DNA of 64,000 nt from Isoptericola croceus. GTDB lineage: Bacteria; Actinomycetota; Actinomycetes; Actinomycetales; Cellulomonadaceae. Made by a program: the position numbers and the translations under genes. Under the pieces are notes generated by a model. The model ran no database searches, was not told the DNA's origin, and saw nothing but the letters and a program-made list of their open reading frames with translations. How positions within the stretch are numbered: the stretch's first letter is position 1; every line of letters begins with the position of its first letter. Below, piece by piece: positions 28,660 through 35,211 of the stretch. The DNA lies in NCBI RefSeq assembly GCF_029382255.1, contig NZ_JARLLG010000001.1, forward strand, positions 682,001-746,000, written 5' to 3'.

Positions 28660-29112
28660 ATGAGTGCCACCACGGCAACATCACGACAGGGCACAGCCCG
28701 TGCCCTGGTGATCGGCTGGGTCTGTGCGCTGGTCGGGTTCCTTGTCGGGGCGTACGGTGCCGGGCTGGTCCTGGTCTCGCTGCATTCGTCGTCGGGGGGC
28801 CAGGCCGTGCTCGATTGGAGCTGGCTGCCCTGGATCGCGGCCGCCGTGCTCTGCGGCCTCGCTGCGGGACTGGGGACACCGGCTGACGCTGAGACCCCGT
28901 GGTGGCGGTGGATCGTGGTCGGCGCTCCGATCCCGATCTGCGCCGGCCTCGTGACCTGGGCGTACTTCGCGTCCTATGGCGTCCCGGTCCCGGGACAAGC
29001 TGTGACGAGCCTCGTCCAGGTGGTGATCGCCGTCGGGCTGGCACTCGCGATCGGTTCGTTGCGCGGACGACTCACCGGCAGTGAGGGCCGACCAGTACAG
29101 GAGCATCGGTGA
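28660..29112 (+). CDS. Four-helix membrane protein (intact paralogue of 25133-25541)
   Basis: 150-aa protein with four predicted helices (about 13-40, 50-67, 80-100, 112-134) and short loops. Conserved with its paralogue are VGFLVGAYGAG, PWWRWIVVGAPIP, WAYFASYGVPVPG and LALAIGSLRGRL. The ATG at 28660 was chosen because the paralogy begins soon after it and the upstream 170 bases overlap another gene in a non-coding frame. The stop overlaps the next gene by GTGA. No family recognised. Confidence 0.65.
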   Translation: MSATTATSRQGTARALVIGWVCALVGFLVGAYGAGLVLVSLHSSSGGQAVLDWSWLPWIAAAVLCGLAAGLGTPADAETPWWRWIVVGAPIPICAGLVTWAYFASYGVPVPGQAVTSLVQVVIAVGLALAIGSLRGRLTGSEGRPVQEHR

Positions 29113-29510
29113 TCGCCGAGGAGCGCTCCACCCCGAGCAAGATCGCTCGCGCGGTCGGGCTGACGGTCACCTATGCGGTGGCCGGGCTGGTCGGCATGAT
29201 CATCGCCGGTTTGTTGGCGCTGCCCGAGGAAGACGTCCAGCAGGCCCTGGTGCTGCGGGCCGTGGTCGTCGGCGCGCTGCTGGTCCTGGTGACGCTGCTG
29301 ACCGACCGTCGTCGCCCGTTGCCGGTGCTGCTTGGCGTCGCGTTCGCCTCGTACGCGCTGAACCCCGCGACGTGGATCGGACGGGCCTTTCTGGCCCAAC
29401 TCTGGTTCGAACCGGGCGTCGCGACGGTCCTCGTCGACGGCGCCGCGTGGCTCGGGGTCGTCGCCGGGACCGTCTGGTTGAAGCGCGCGGCGGGGGCTCG
29501 GGCACGATGA
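29109..29510 (+). CDS. Small polytopic membrane protein
   Basis: 133-aa protein with about four helices (18-38, 46-64, 70-87, 106-126). Distinctive segments are AVGLTVTYAVAGLVGMIIAG and FASYALNPATWIGRAFLAQLWFEPG. It is translationally coupled to the four-helix gene (GTGA). At its stop an ATGA starts a 15-codon frame (to 29554), possibly the remnant of another coupled gene. Function unknown. Confidence 0.55.
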   Translation: MIAEERSTPSKIARAVGLTVTYAVAGLVGMIIAGLLALPEEDVQQALVLRAVVVGALLVLVTLLTDRRRPLPVLLGVAFASYALNPATWIGRAFLAQLWFEPGVATVLVDGAAWLGVVAGTVWLKRAAGARAR

Positions 29511-29568
29511 CGGCAGATCGGTCGGACACTGACGTCGGAGCGTCCGGCCGGTAGTGATCATGCGAGTT

Positions 29569-29593
29569 GGGCCCGAGATGGGCCCACGGGCCC
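29569..29593. repeat. Triple-GGGCCC element, copy 2 (opposite orientation)
   Basis: GGGCCC at 29569-29574, 29580-29585 and 29588-29593, with spacings of 5 and 2 nt, the mirror of the 2-6 spacing of copies 1 and 3. A TTCGCG following it matches the reverse complement of the base context of copy 3. It precedes the degraded gene at 29729. Confidence 0.5.
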
Positions 29594-29616
29594 TGGTTCG
29601 CGGGACGAGGATCGGT

Positions 29617-29640
29617 GCGGATCGGACAGAGTTGATCCGC
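29617..29640. promoter_or_regulatory. Inverted repeat downstream of GGGCCC copy 2
   Basis: GCGGATC (29617-29623) and GATCCGC (29634-29640), with a 10-nt spacer, form a perfect 7-bp inverted repeat between the triple-GGGCCC element and the degraded gene. It could be an operator or the remains of a terminator for the preceding membrane-protein gene. Confidence 0.3.
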
Positions 29641-29728
29641 CCGGACCGGCATCCAGGCCGACGAGGGGGAGTCCGTGCGCCGACTGTGAGGCGATCGGGG
29701 AGCCTGCACGCTCGAGCACCTGGGGGCC

Positions 29729-30235
29729 GTGACTATTGCCGCGGTATTGGTCGTGGCGATGATCGTCGCGTTCGTCGGGCTCCGGTACGGCGACCACGCG
29801 GCAGCGGCGCTGTGCCGGGTCGCAGCGGCGATCGACGGCTCCAGCGGCGCTTCGTGCGCGGGGGCACCCGAACGCAGCGCGGAGGACTACATCCCGCCGC
29901 AGCCGTGCATCGTGAGATGTCGGCGGTCGTGGAGATCGACCTCGACGCGAACGGAGACCCGGTCGCGATGCGCGTCGTCAGCGCCATGGGCTGGCACGTC
30001 GAGGCCGACACGGGTACAGCAAAGGCCGTCTGGAGGACGACGCCAGCACGGTGACGTCGCGGACCATGCAGATCCCGCTCGAGGCCGAGGCCGACCGCGA
30101 CCTCGCCGCCCGGTTCCTCCAGACGACGGGCGTCCCTTACGTCCCCGGTGTGACCGACCCGAGCGACATCGGCAGTGCCGCCCTCACGCCGGACAGCTTC
30201 ATGCAGCTCGCGGCCGCGGCGGCTGCTCCAAGTGA
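29729..30235 (+). pseudogene. Membrane-anchored protein of unknown function, frameshifted at least twice
   Basis: The frame begins with a hydrophobic helix (VTIAAVLVVAMIVAFVGLRYGD) and reaches SAEDYIPPQPCIV. An added G near 29924 leads into the next frame, EMSAVVEIDLDANGDPVAMR...GWHVEADTG. An added G in the run at 30012-30014 leads into YSKGRLEDDASTVTSRTMQI and DPSDIGSAALTPDSFMQ. Each piece reads like protein only in its own frame. Without a third change the last frame runs open into the downstream lipoprotein; with one it would end near 30235. The true start may lie upstream of 29729. Not recognised. Confidence 0.5.
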
Positions 30236-30240
30236 TCCCG

Positions 30241-30289
30241 TAGAGTCCTGGTCCGATCGCTGCCCTTCACCTCCGATGCGAACAAGGAG
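30241..30289 (+). promoter_or_regulatory. -10 element and ribosome binding site of lipoprotein 3
   Basis: TAGAGT at 30241-30246 fits a -10 element, and AAGGAG (30284-30289) lies four bases before the ATG at 30294. The leader would be about 40 nt. No clear -35 is visible. Confidence 0.4.
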
Positions 30290-30293
30290 TCCG

Positions 30294-30902
30294 ATGACCA
30301 AGCTGAACGTCCGTCTGACCGGGATCGTCGCCGCCGCGGCCGCCGTCGCGCTGTTCGCGGCCTGCGGGGACGGGGGCGCTGACGTCGAAGCCGAGGACTA
30401 CGGATCCGGCGCCCTCGCCCCGACCGAGGCACCCGGCGACTGGCAGGTCCACGAGACGGGACCGGTCTCGGTGGCCCTGCCGTCCGGGTGGACAGAGGCT
30501 GAGCCGCCGACTGCCGATGAAGGTACGCAGGCCTGGGCGTTCACCGACGGCACCCCGGCCGAGGGCGAGAACACCAACGGGATGACCGTCGTCGTCTCCC
30601 CGGACGCCCAGGGCGACATGCTCACGCAGGCGGAGAACAGCCTGCTGTCCGCGGAGAGGTCGATGGGTGCCGTCGACGGTGCGGCCGAGGAGGCCGCGTG
30701 GCCAGGAGCGGCCGATGCCGCGTACTCGACCTACTACGTGACGATTCCGCTGGGCAGTGAGGACGGCGAGCTGATCCGGTTCGAGTCGCTGGGCGTGGTG
30801 AACGATGCGGGTGAGCAGGCGTTCGTGCTCGTGTACGGACCCGACGCCAGCTTCGACGCGGACGGCGTCCACCAGGTGCTCGAGTCGGTGACCGTGAAGT
30901 GA
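30294..30902 (+). CDS. Lipoprotein, third member of the paralogous set
   Basis: 202-aa lipoprotein with lipobox LFAAC (Cys24). The mature part has an acidic linker, then GDWQVHETGPVSVALPSGWTEAE, the same VSV.LP.GWTE signature as its paralogues, and further beta segments (NGMTVVVSPDAQGD, YSTYYVTIPLGSEDGE). It ends in VHQVLESVTVK, typical of small lipoproteins with a two-layer fold. The stop overlaps the next start by GTGA. Role unknown; cell-surface exposed by prediction. Confidence 0.72.
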   Translation: MTKLNVRLTGIVAAAAAVALFAACGDGGADVEAEDYGSGALAPTEAPGDWQVHETGPVSVALPSGWTEAEPPTADEGTQAWAFTDGTPAEGENTNGMTVVVSPDAQGDMLTQAENSLLSAERSMGAVDGAAEEAAWPGAADAAYSTYYVTIPLGSEDGELIRFESLGVVNDAGEQAFVLVYGPDASFDADGVHQVLESVTVK

Positions 30903-31438
30903 GCGGTCCGCTCTCGGCGCAGAATCGCCGCGCCTCCTTGGGGCTCTTCTCACGGATCGCGTTGGTCGCGGCGCCACTGGTCGTGCTTGTCGGCGTACTC
31001 CTGTGGGCCGACGTCGGGCCGTGGTCTTCGAAGGCCGACGCCGAGCGCCCGTTCGTCCCGTCGCAGGCGGTCGCGGCAGGCGAGCCGCTGCAGGTTTTCG
31101 GTCTCGACGAGGCGCAGGTGCTCTGGGCGCAGCCGGGAAGCGTGGATGTCGGTTCGGTGACGTGCGCGTCCGATGACGGGCAGGTCGCCGTCGACGGAGC
31201 GCCTGAAGCCTCTGGTCCGGCGGTCCGCGAGGAGCCCGGGGGTGCCAGCTGGGTCCGGCTGACCGTCCTCGACCCGATGCTGGGTGCGGTGACGTGCGAC
31301 GGCGCCGGGGTGGAGTCGATCGGGGTCTCGGACGTCGACGGGTCGTCGTCGGGCGCGGGCGGGGGCGCGTTCTTCGTCGTCTTCGGCTTCGTCGCCCTCG
31401 GGCTCGGGCTGCTCGCCCGACGACTCACTCGACAGTGA
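30899..31438 (+). CDS. Two-helix membrane protein coupled to lipoprotein 3
   Basis: 179-aa protein with the same layout as that at 28037: N-terminal helix (about 17-38), an external domain with the cysteine motifs GSVTCASD and GAVTCDGAGVESIGV, a Ser/Gly linker and a C-terminal helix (about 155-175). Start coupled to the lipoprotein by GTGA. Its 3' end overlaps the end of the convergent minus-strand gene by 14 bp. Function unknown. Confidence 0.65.
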   Translation: MSGPLSAQNRRASLGLFSRIALVAAPLVVLVGVLLWADVGPWSSKADAERPFVPSQAVAAGEPLQVFGLDEAQVLWAQPGSVDVGSVTCASDDGQVAVDGAPEASGPAVREEPGGASWVRLTVLDPMLGAVTCDGAGVESIGVSDVDGSSSGAGGGAFFVVFGFVALGLGLLARRLTRQ

Positions 31439-32138
31439 CCGCCTGCTGAGAGCCCTCGGCGACGGGAGCGAGGACGGGGGCCGCGGCGATCGCGGCCGTC
31501 GCCACGAGGAGCACGCCGACGACTGCGCCACCCACGATGGCGACGGTGTCGCGTCCGCCACGGGTCACCCGCGGGATCGCGCCGGTCACCGCGTTGACGA
31601 GCGGTGCGGGGGAGTCTTCTGCCACCCGCGTCGCCCCGGGCCAGACGGCCTCCTGGAGGGCCGCGGCCCGGCGATTCTTGACCCGTCCCACCACGACTCC
31701 GGTGACCGCCGGGGTGCCCACGGCGAGCACCACGAGCAGCACCCCCAGCGCGGGGGAGGCGTAGCTGGTTCCGTCGACCTGGAGCGGGGACGCGATGCCG
31801 GTCGTCACCCGGGCGACGAGCGTCAGGACCAGCCAGAGCAGGGCAGGGCCACCGAGGGCGACGACGCCCCACTTCCATCAGGGCATCCCCGTGTGCCAGC
31901 GGTAGATCCCGCACGCCGCGAGTGCGGCCAGCGCGCCGGCGACGACGGGCGTGAGCACGAGCAGAGCGACGACAGCGACCATCGCACCACCGAACCTCGT
32001 CGCGTCCGGTCCTGGATCGAGCAGGGAACCTGACGTGGCCACGGCGACGAGCACGGCGCCCAGCAGCAGGAGCAGGCCGCCGACGGCGTAGACGGCGGCG
32101 CCGAGCAACCACCCGGCGAGGAGACGAAGGGGGCGCAT
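31425..32138 (-). pseudogene. Polytopic membrane protein interrupted by an in-frame TGA
   Basis: The ATG at 32138 (with AAGGA upstream) begins MRPLRLLAGWLLGAAVYAVG. Two helices follow, then the frame stops at TGA 31878-31880 after RWHTGMP. The same frame stays open beyond the stop as WKWGVVALGGPALLWLVLTL...TGIASPLQVDG, with three more helices and a final VAIVGGAVVGVLLVATAAIAA, to 31425. A read-through product would have 236 residues plus the stop position. A simple nonsense mutation is the likely cause. An 86-codon product and a separate product from the GTG at 31808 are the alternatives. Its start region is shared with the degraded gene at 27216. Confidence 0.6.
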
Positions 32139-32202
32139 GGTGTCCTTGGAGGTCGTTGTTGCGGAGCGCGCCCAGGCTGGCAGCCGCGGCGGACACGCGA
32201 CA

Positions 32203-32228
32203 GGGCCCCTGGGCCCAAGGTCGGGCCC
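32203..32228. repeat. Triple-GGGCCC element, copy 3
   Basis: GGGCCC at 32203-32208, 32211-32216 and 32223-32228, with spacings of 2 and 6 nt, identical to copy 1. It lies 65 bp upstream of the gene starting at 32138, the same distance as copy 1 from its gene, so the promoter region was duplicated with the start of the gene. Confidence 0.55.
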
Positions 32229-32253
32229 ACCGGAGCGCCGACGACCCCTCCGG

Positions 32254-33096
32254 TCAGGCCGCCACGGCCACGGCGTCGCCCGCCACGACGATCTGCACCA
32301 CGCAGAGCGCGGCGACAGCCATGCTCAGCAGGAACGGTGCCCGGCTGCGCGGTTGCCGCACGCCGACGACGCCGGCGCCCGCCGCGAAGGCGACGGCCAC
32401 CGTGGTGAGCACGGTCGCCACGCCGGTGGGCGTGCCCTGCGGACCCAGCAGCGTCACCACGCTGCCCGCCGCGAGCACGACGGGGGCGACGACGCTCGCC
32501 ACTCGTCGCCCGAGCCGGTGCGGCAGGCCGCGTATCCCGGTGACCCGATCGTCCTCGAGGTCAGGAAGCACGTTGGCGACGTGCGCGCCGACCCCGAGCA
32601 GCGCTCCGGCCAGCACGGCCCACCCGGCCACGACCCGTCCGTCGCCGGCCGCGGCCACGACGAACGCGGGCAGCAGGCCGAACGCGGCGGCGTAGGGCAA
32701 CCATGACCAGGCCGTCCGTTTGAACCAGAGGTTGTAGGTCCAGCCGCCGGCGACCAGCCCGAGGTGCAGCAGCCCTGCCACCGGACCGGTCGCGAACGAC
32801 AGCACCGCGCACACGACCAGGGCCGCCCAGGCGGCGGAGCGCAGCAGCCCGGGACTGACGGCCCCGCTGACCGTCGGCTTGTCCGACCGCCCCACCTGCC
32901 GGTCGCGGGCGGCATCGAGCCAGTCGTTGCTCCAACCGATCGAGAGCTGTCCCGTCCCCACGGCCGCGCCCACGAGCAGGACGCGTCCGAGGTCCGGTTC
33001 CACCCGCAGCGCCAGCGCCAGGGCGAGCAGGGTCACCGCGGCGGCCGGTGCCGGGTGCGTGGCCGCCAGCATCCCGCGGGCGAGGTTGCCGGACAT
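32254..33096 (-). CDS. UbiA-family prenyltransferase
   Basis: 280-aa polytopic enzyme of the UbiA superfamily. The first aspartate-rich motif is NDWLDAARD (57-65) and the second PDLEDDR (178-184), followed by VTGIRGLP as in the SCO4491/digeranylgeranylglyceryl-type branch. About eight helices are expected. It should transfer an isoprenyl chain to an aromatic or polar acceptor. It is divergent from the cupin and close to the phenolic-lipid genes, so the acceptor may be a resorcinol; this is inference. TAGGTT six bases before the ATG suggests a leaderless transcript. Confidence 0.85.
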   Translation of the reverse strand: MSGNLARGMLAATHPAPAAAVTLLALALALRVEPDLGRVLLVGAAVGTGQLSIGWSNDWLDAARDRQVGRSDKPTVSGAVSPGLLRSAAWAALVVCAVLSFATGPVAGLLHLGLVAGGWTYNLWFKRTAWSWLPYAAAFGLLPAFVVAAAGDGRVVAGWAVLAGALLGVGAHVANVLPDLEDDRVTGIRGLPHRLGRRVASVVAPVVLAAGSVVTLLGPQGTPTGVATVLTTVAVAFAAGAGVVGVRQPRSRAPFLLSMAVAALCVVQIVVAGDAVAVAA

Positions 33097-33102
33097 GACG
33101 CG

Positions 33103-33108
33103 AACCTA
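33103..33108 (-). promoter_or_regulatory. Leaderless -10 (TAGGTT) for the UbiA gene
   Basis: On the minus strand TAGGTT-N6-ATG, the same hexamer and spacing as in front of the polyprenyl synthase GTG at 20362. No Shine-Dalgarno sequence lies between. Confidence 0.5.
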
Positions 33109-33191
33109 GCGTGCCGCCGGAACGTCGGCAGGACCGGGGTCCGGGTGGCACCATGAGGGCGTCCGTCACCGTCGACCGACCGGAGCCACCC

Positions 33192-33533
33192 ATGGAGTCG
33201 CTGTCCCTGTCCGCACTGACCGACGAGCTCCTGACGACGGCTCGCCAGACCAACGGCCGCGGAGCCCGCACCATCCGCGGCGGTCACGACCACGCGCTGC
33301 GCCAGGTGGTGTCGGTGCTGACCGCCGGCCACGATATGAACGAGCACGACTCGCCGGACGAGGCGACCCTCCAGGTTCTCCGCGGCCGGGTGCGGCTGGT
33401 CGCCGGGGAGGAGTCGTGGGAGGGGGCCGTGGGCGACTTCGTCGTCATCCCGTCGTCGCGGCACCGGGTGGAGGCGCTCGAGGACTCGTCGATCCTGCTC
33501 ACCGTGCTGGCGGCCGGCGCCCTCGACGGCTGA
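33192..33533 (+). CDS. Small cupin-domain protein
   Basis: 113-aa single cupin barrel. Conserved parts are HDHALRQVVSVL, AGHDMNEHDSPDEATLQVLRGR and GDFVVIPSSRHRVEAL, with several histidines that could bind a metal. Such stand-alone cupins are frequent in actinobacteria, and the substrate is unknown. The ATG at 33192 was chosen because GGAG precedes it and the family N-terminus LSALTDELL follows; an ATG at 33153 would add 13 residues. It is read in the same direction as the polyketide synthase, 50 bp upstream of it. Confidence 0.82.
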   Translation: MESLSLSALTDELLTTARQTNGRGARTIRGGHDHALRQVVSVLTAGHDMNEHDSPDEATLQVLRGRVRLVAGEESWEGAVGDFVVIPSSRHRVEALEDSSILLTVLAAGALDG

Positions 33534-33583
33534 GTGCGAGCCGCCCCCGCGCGCCGAGGCCGCTGAGGTGCCACGATGCCTGC

Positions 33584-34669
33584 ATGTCCCGTGTGCTGGC
33601 CGTCGCCCCCGCACTGCCTCCGGACGTCTACCCGCAGCAGCAGATCTCGGACGCGATCGTGCCGCTGGTCGCCCCGGAGGGGGCGCGGCGCAGGCTCGCC
33701 CACCGGGTGCACGCGGCCTCTGGGGTCGCCACCCGTCACCTGGCGCTGCCGATCGACGAGTATGCGGGCCTGACGTCCTTCGGTGAGGCCAACGCCCACT
33801 TCGTCCGTGTCGGCACCGACCTGGCCGAGCGGGCGGGCCGTGAGGCGCTCGCGGCCGCAGGCGTCGCGCCCGGCGAGGTCGACCTGCTGTTCTACACGTC
33901 GGTGACGGGGATCGGGGCGCCGTCGCTCGACGCCGCCCTGGTGGACCGCCTCGGGATGCGCCCCGACGTGCGTCGCGTGCCGTCGTTCGGCCTGGGGTGC
34001 GCGGGCGGGGCGGCCGGGCTGGCGCACCTGCACGACTACCTGGCGGGTCACTCGCGCCAGGTCGCCCTGCTGGTCTCGGTCGAGCTGTGCTCGCTCACCT
34101 TCCAGCGGGACGACACCTCGACGGCGAACCTCGTCTCGTCGGGCCTGTTCGGCGACGGGGCGAGCGCCGTCGTCGTCGGCGGCGACGACGTGGCCGCACG
34201 CCCGGGCCCCGCGCTCACGCCCACCCCTGAGGTGGTCGGCACGCGGAGCCACCTGTACCCCGGCACCGCGCACGCTCTCGGCTGGGACGTGCGGGACACG
34301 GGATTCGGCATCGTCCTGTCACCGGAGCTCCCGGAGCTCCTGCGCGCCCACCTGGCCGGGGACGTCAAGGACCTGCTCGCCCCGTACGGGCTGACGGCGG
34401 ACGACGTCGGCACCTGGGTGGTGCACGCCGGCGGGCCGAAGGTGGTGGACGCGGTCCGCGACGCCCTCGCGCTGCGGGAGAGCGCCGTCGCGCGCACCCG
34501 CGCGACGCTCGCGGCGGAGGGCAACCTGTCCTCGTCGTCGGTGCTGCACGTGCTGGCCGCGACGCTGGACGACGGCGCGCCCCGACCCGGGGAGTGGGCG
34601 GTCCTCATGGCGTTCGGCCCGGGCGTCGCCGCCGAGCTGGTGCTGCTGCGCGGGCAGGAGGTCTCGTGA
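33584..34669 (+). CDS. Type III polyketide synthase (alkylresorcinol/alkylpyrone type)
   Basis: 361-aa chalcone/stilbene-synthase-family enzyme. The catalytic Cys139 lies in SFGLGCAGGAAGL, His281 in WVVHAGGPKV and Asn314 in EGNLSSSSV, completing the Cys-His-Asn triad. These enzymes extend fatty acyl-CoA with malonyl units and cyclise to alkylresorcinols or alkylpyrones. The gene is followed, with stop-start overlaps, by an ICMT-like methyltransferase and a flavin monooxygenase. That is the order of Streptomyces srsABC, which makes methylated phenolic lipids for the envelope. The exact starter and product cannot be read from sequence. Confidence 0.92.
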   Translation: MSRVLAVAPALPPDVYPQQQISDAIVPLVAPEGARRRLAHRVHAASGVATRHLALPIDEYAGLTSFGEANAHFVRVGTDLAERAGREALAAAGVAPGEVDLLFYTSVTGIGAPSLDAALVDRLGMRPDVRRVPSFGLGCAGGAAGLAHLHDYLAGHSRQVALLVSVELCSLTFQRDDTSTANLVSSGLFGDGASAVVVGGDDVAARPGPALTPTPEVVGTRSHLYPGTAHALGWDVRDTGFGIVLSPELPELLRAHLAGDVKDLLAPYGLTADDVGTWVVHAGGPKVVDAVRDALALRESAVARTRATLAAEGNLSSSSVLHVLAATLDDGAPRPGEWAVLMAFGPGVAAELVLLRGQEVS

Positions 34670-35211
34670 GCGTCCTGCTGTACGTCGCGCTGGTGCTGGC
34701 GACCGGGTTCGAACGCCTCGCCGAGCTCGTCGTCTCCGCCCGGCACGCCCGCTGGTCCTTCGCACGCGGGGGCGTGGAGTCGGGTCGCGGGCACTTCGGC
34801 CCGATGGTCGCGCTGCACACGGGCCTGCTGGTGGCGTGCGTCGTCGAGGTCGTGGCCCTCGACCGACCGTTCCTGCCGTGGCTGGGCTGGCCGATGCTCG
34901 TCCTCGTCCTGGCGAGCCAGGGGCTGCGGTGGTGGTGCATCGCGACGCTGGGGCCGCAGTGGAACACCCGGGTCATCGTCGTGCCGGGGATGTCGCTGGT
35001 GCGTCGCGGCCCGTACCGGTGGATCCCGCACCCCAACTACGTCGCCGTGGTGCTCGAGGGGATCGCGCTGCCGCTGGTGCACTCGGCGTGGATCACCGCC
35101 GTCGGCTTCACCGTCCTGAACGCCTGGCTGCTCCTCGGGTTCCGGATCCCCGCCGAGGAGCGGGCGCTGCGGCTCGCCGACGACCCGGCGCCGGGCCCCG
35201 GCCGGACGTGA
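34666..35211 (+). CDS. Isoprenylcysteine carboxyl methyltransferase-like (SrsB-type) methyltransferase
   Basis: 181-aa integral membrane methyltransferase of the ICMT/PEMT fold. Helices alternate with the SAM-binding segment RRGPYRWIPHPNYVAVVLEG, and the C-terminus has the EERAL motif. In srs-type operons this protein O-methylates alkylresorcinols. The GTG start overlaps the polyketide synthase stop; its own stop overlaps the monooxygenase start (GTGA). Confidence 0.85.
   Translation: MSVLLYVALVLATGFERLAELVVSARHARWSFARGGVESGRGHFGPMVALHTGLLVACVVEVVALDRPFLPWLGWPMLVLVLASQGLRWWCIATLGPQWNTRVIVVPGMSLVRRGPYRWIPHPNYVAVVLEGIALPLVHSAWITAVGFTVLNAWLLLGFRIPAEERALRLADDPAPGPGRT

Noticed and set aside
29554-29730. 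Coding sequence starting at ATG 29560 across the GGGCCC element
   Set aside because: The translation is Arg/Gly/Pro-rich and without structure until the downstream frame segment; the region looks regulatory.
31878-31880. Selenocysteine or programmed read-through at the in-frame TGA
   Set aside because: No SECIS-like hairpin or redox motif is near, and the surrounding genes carry ordinary disabling mutations.
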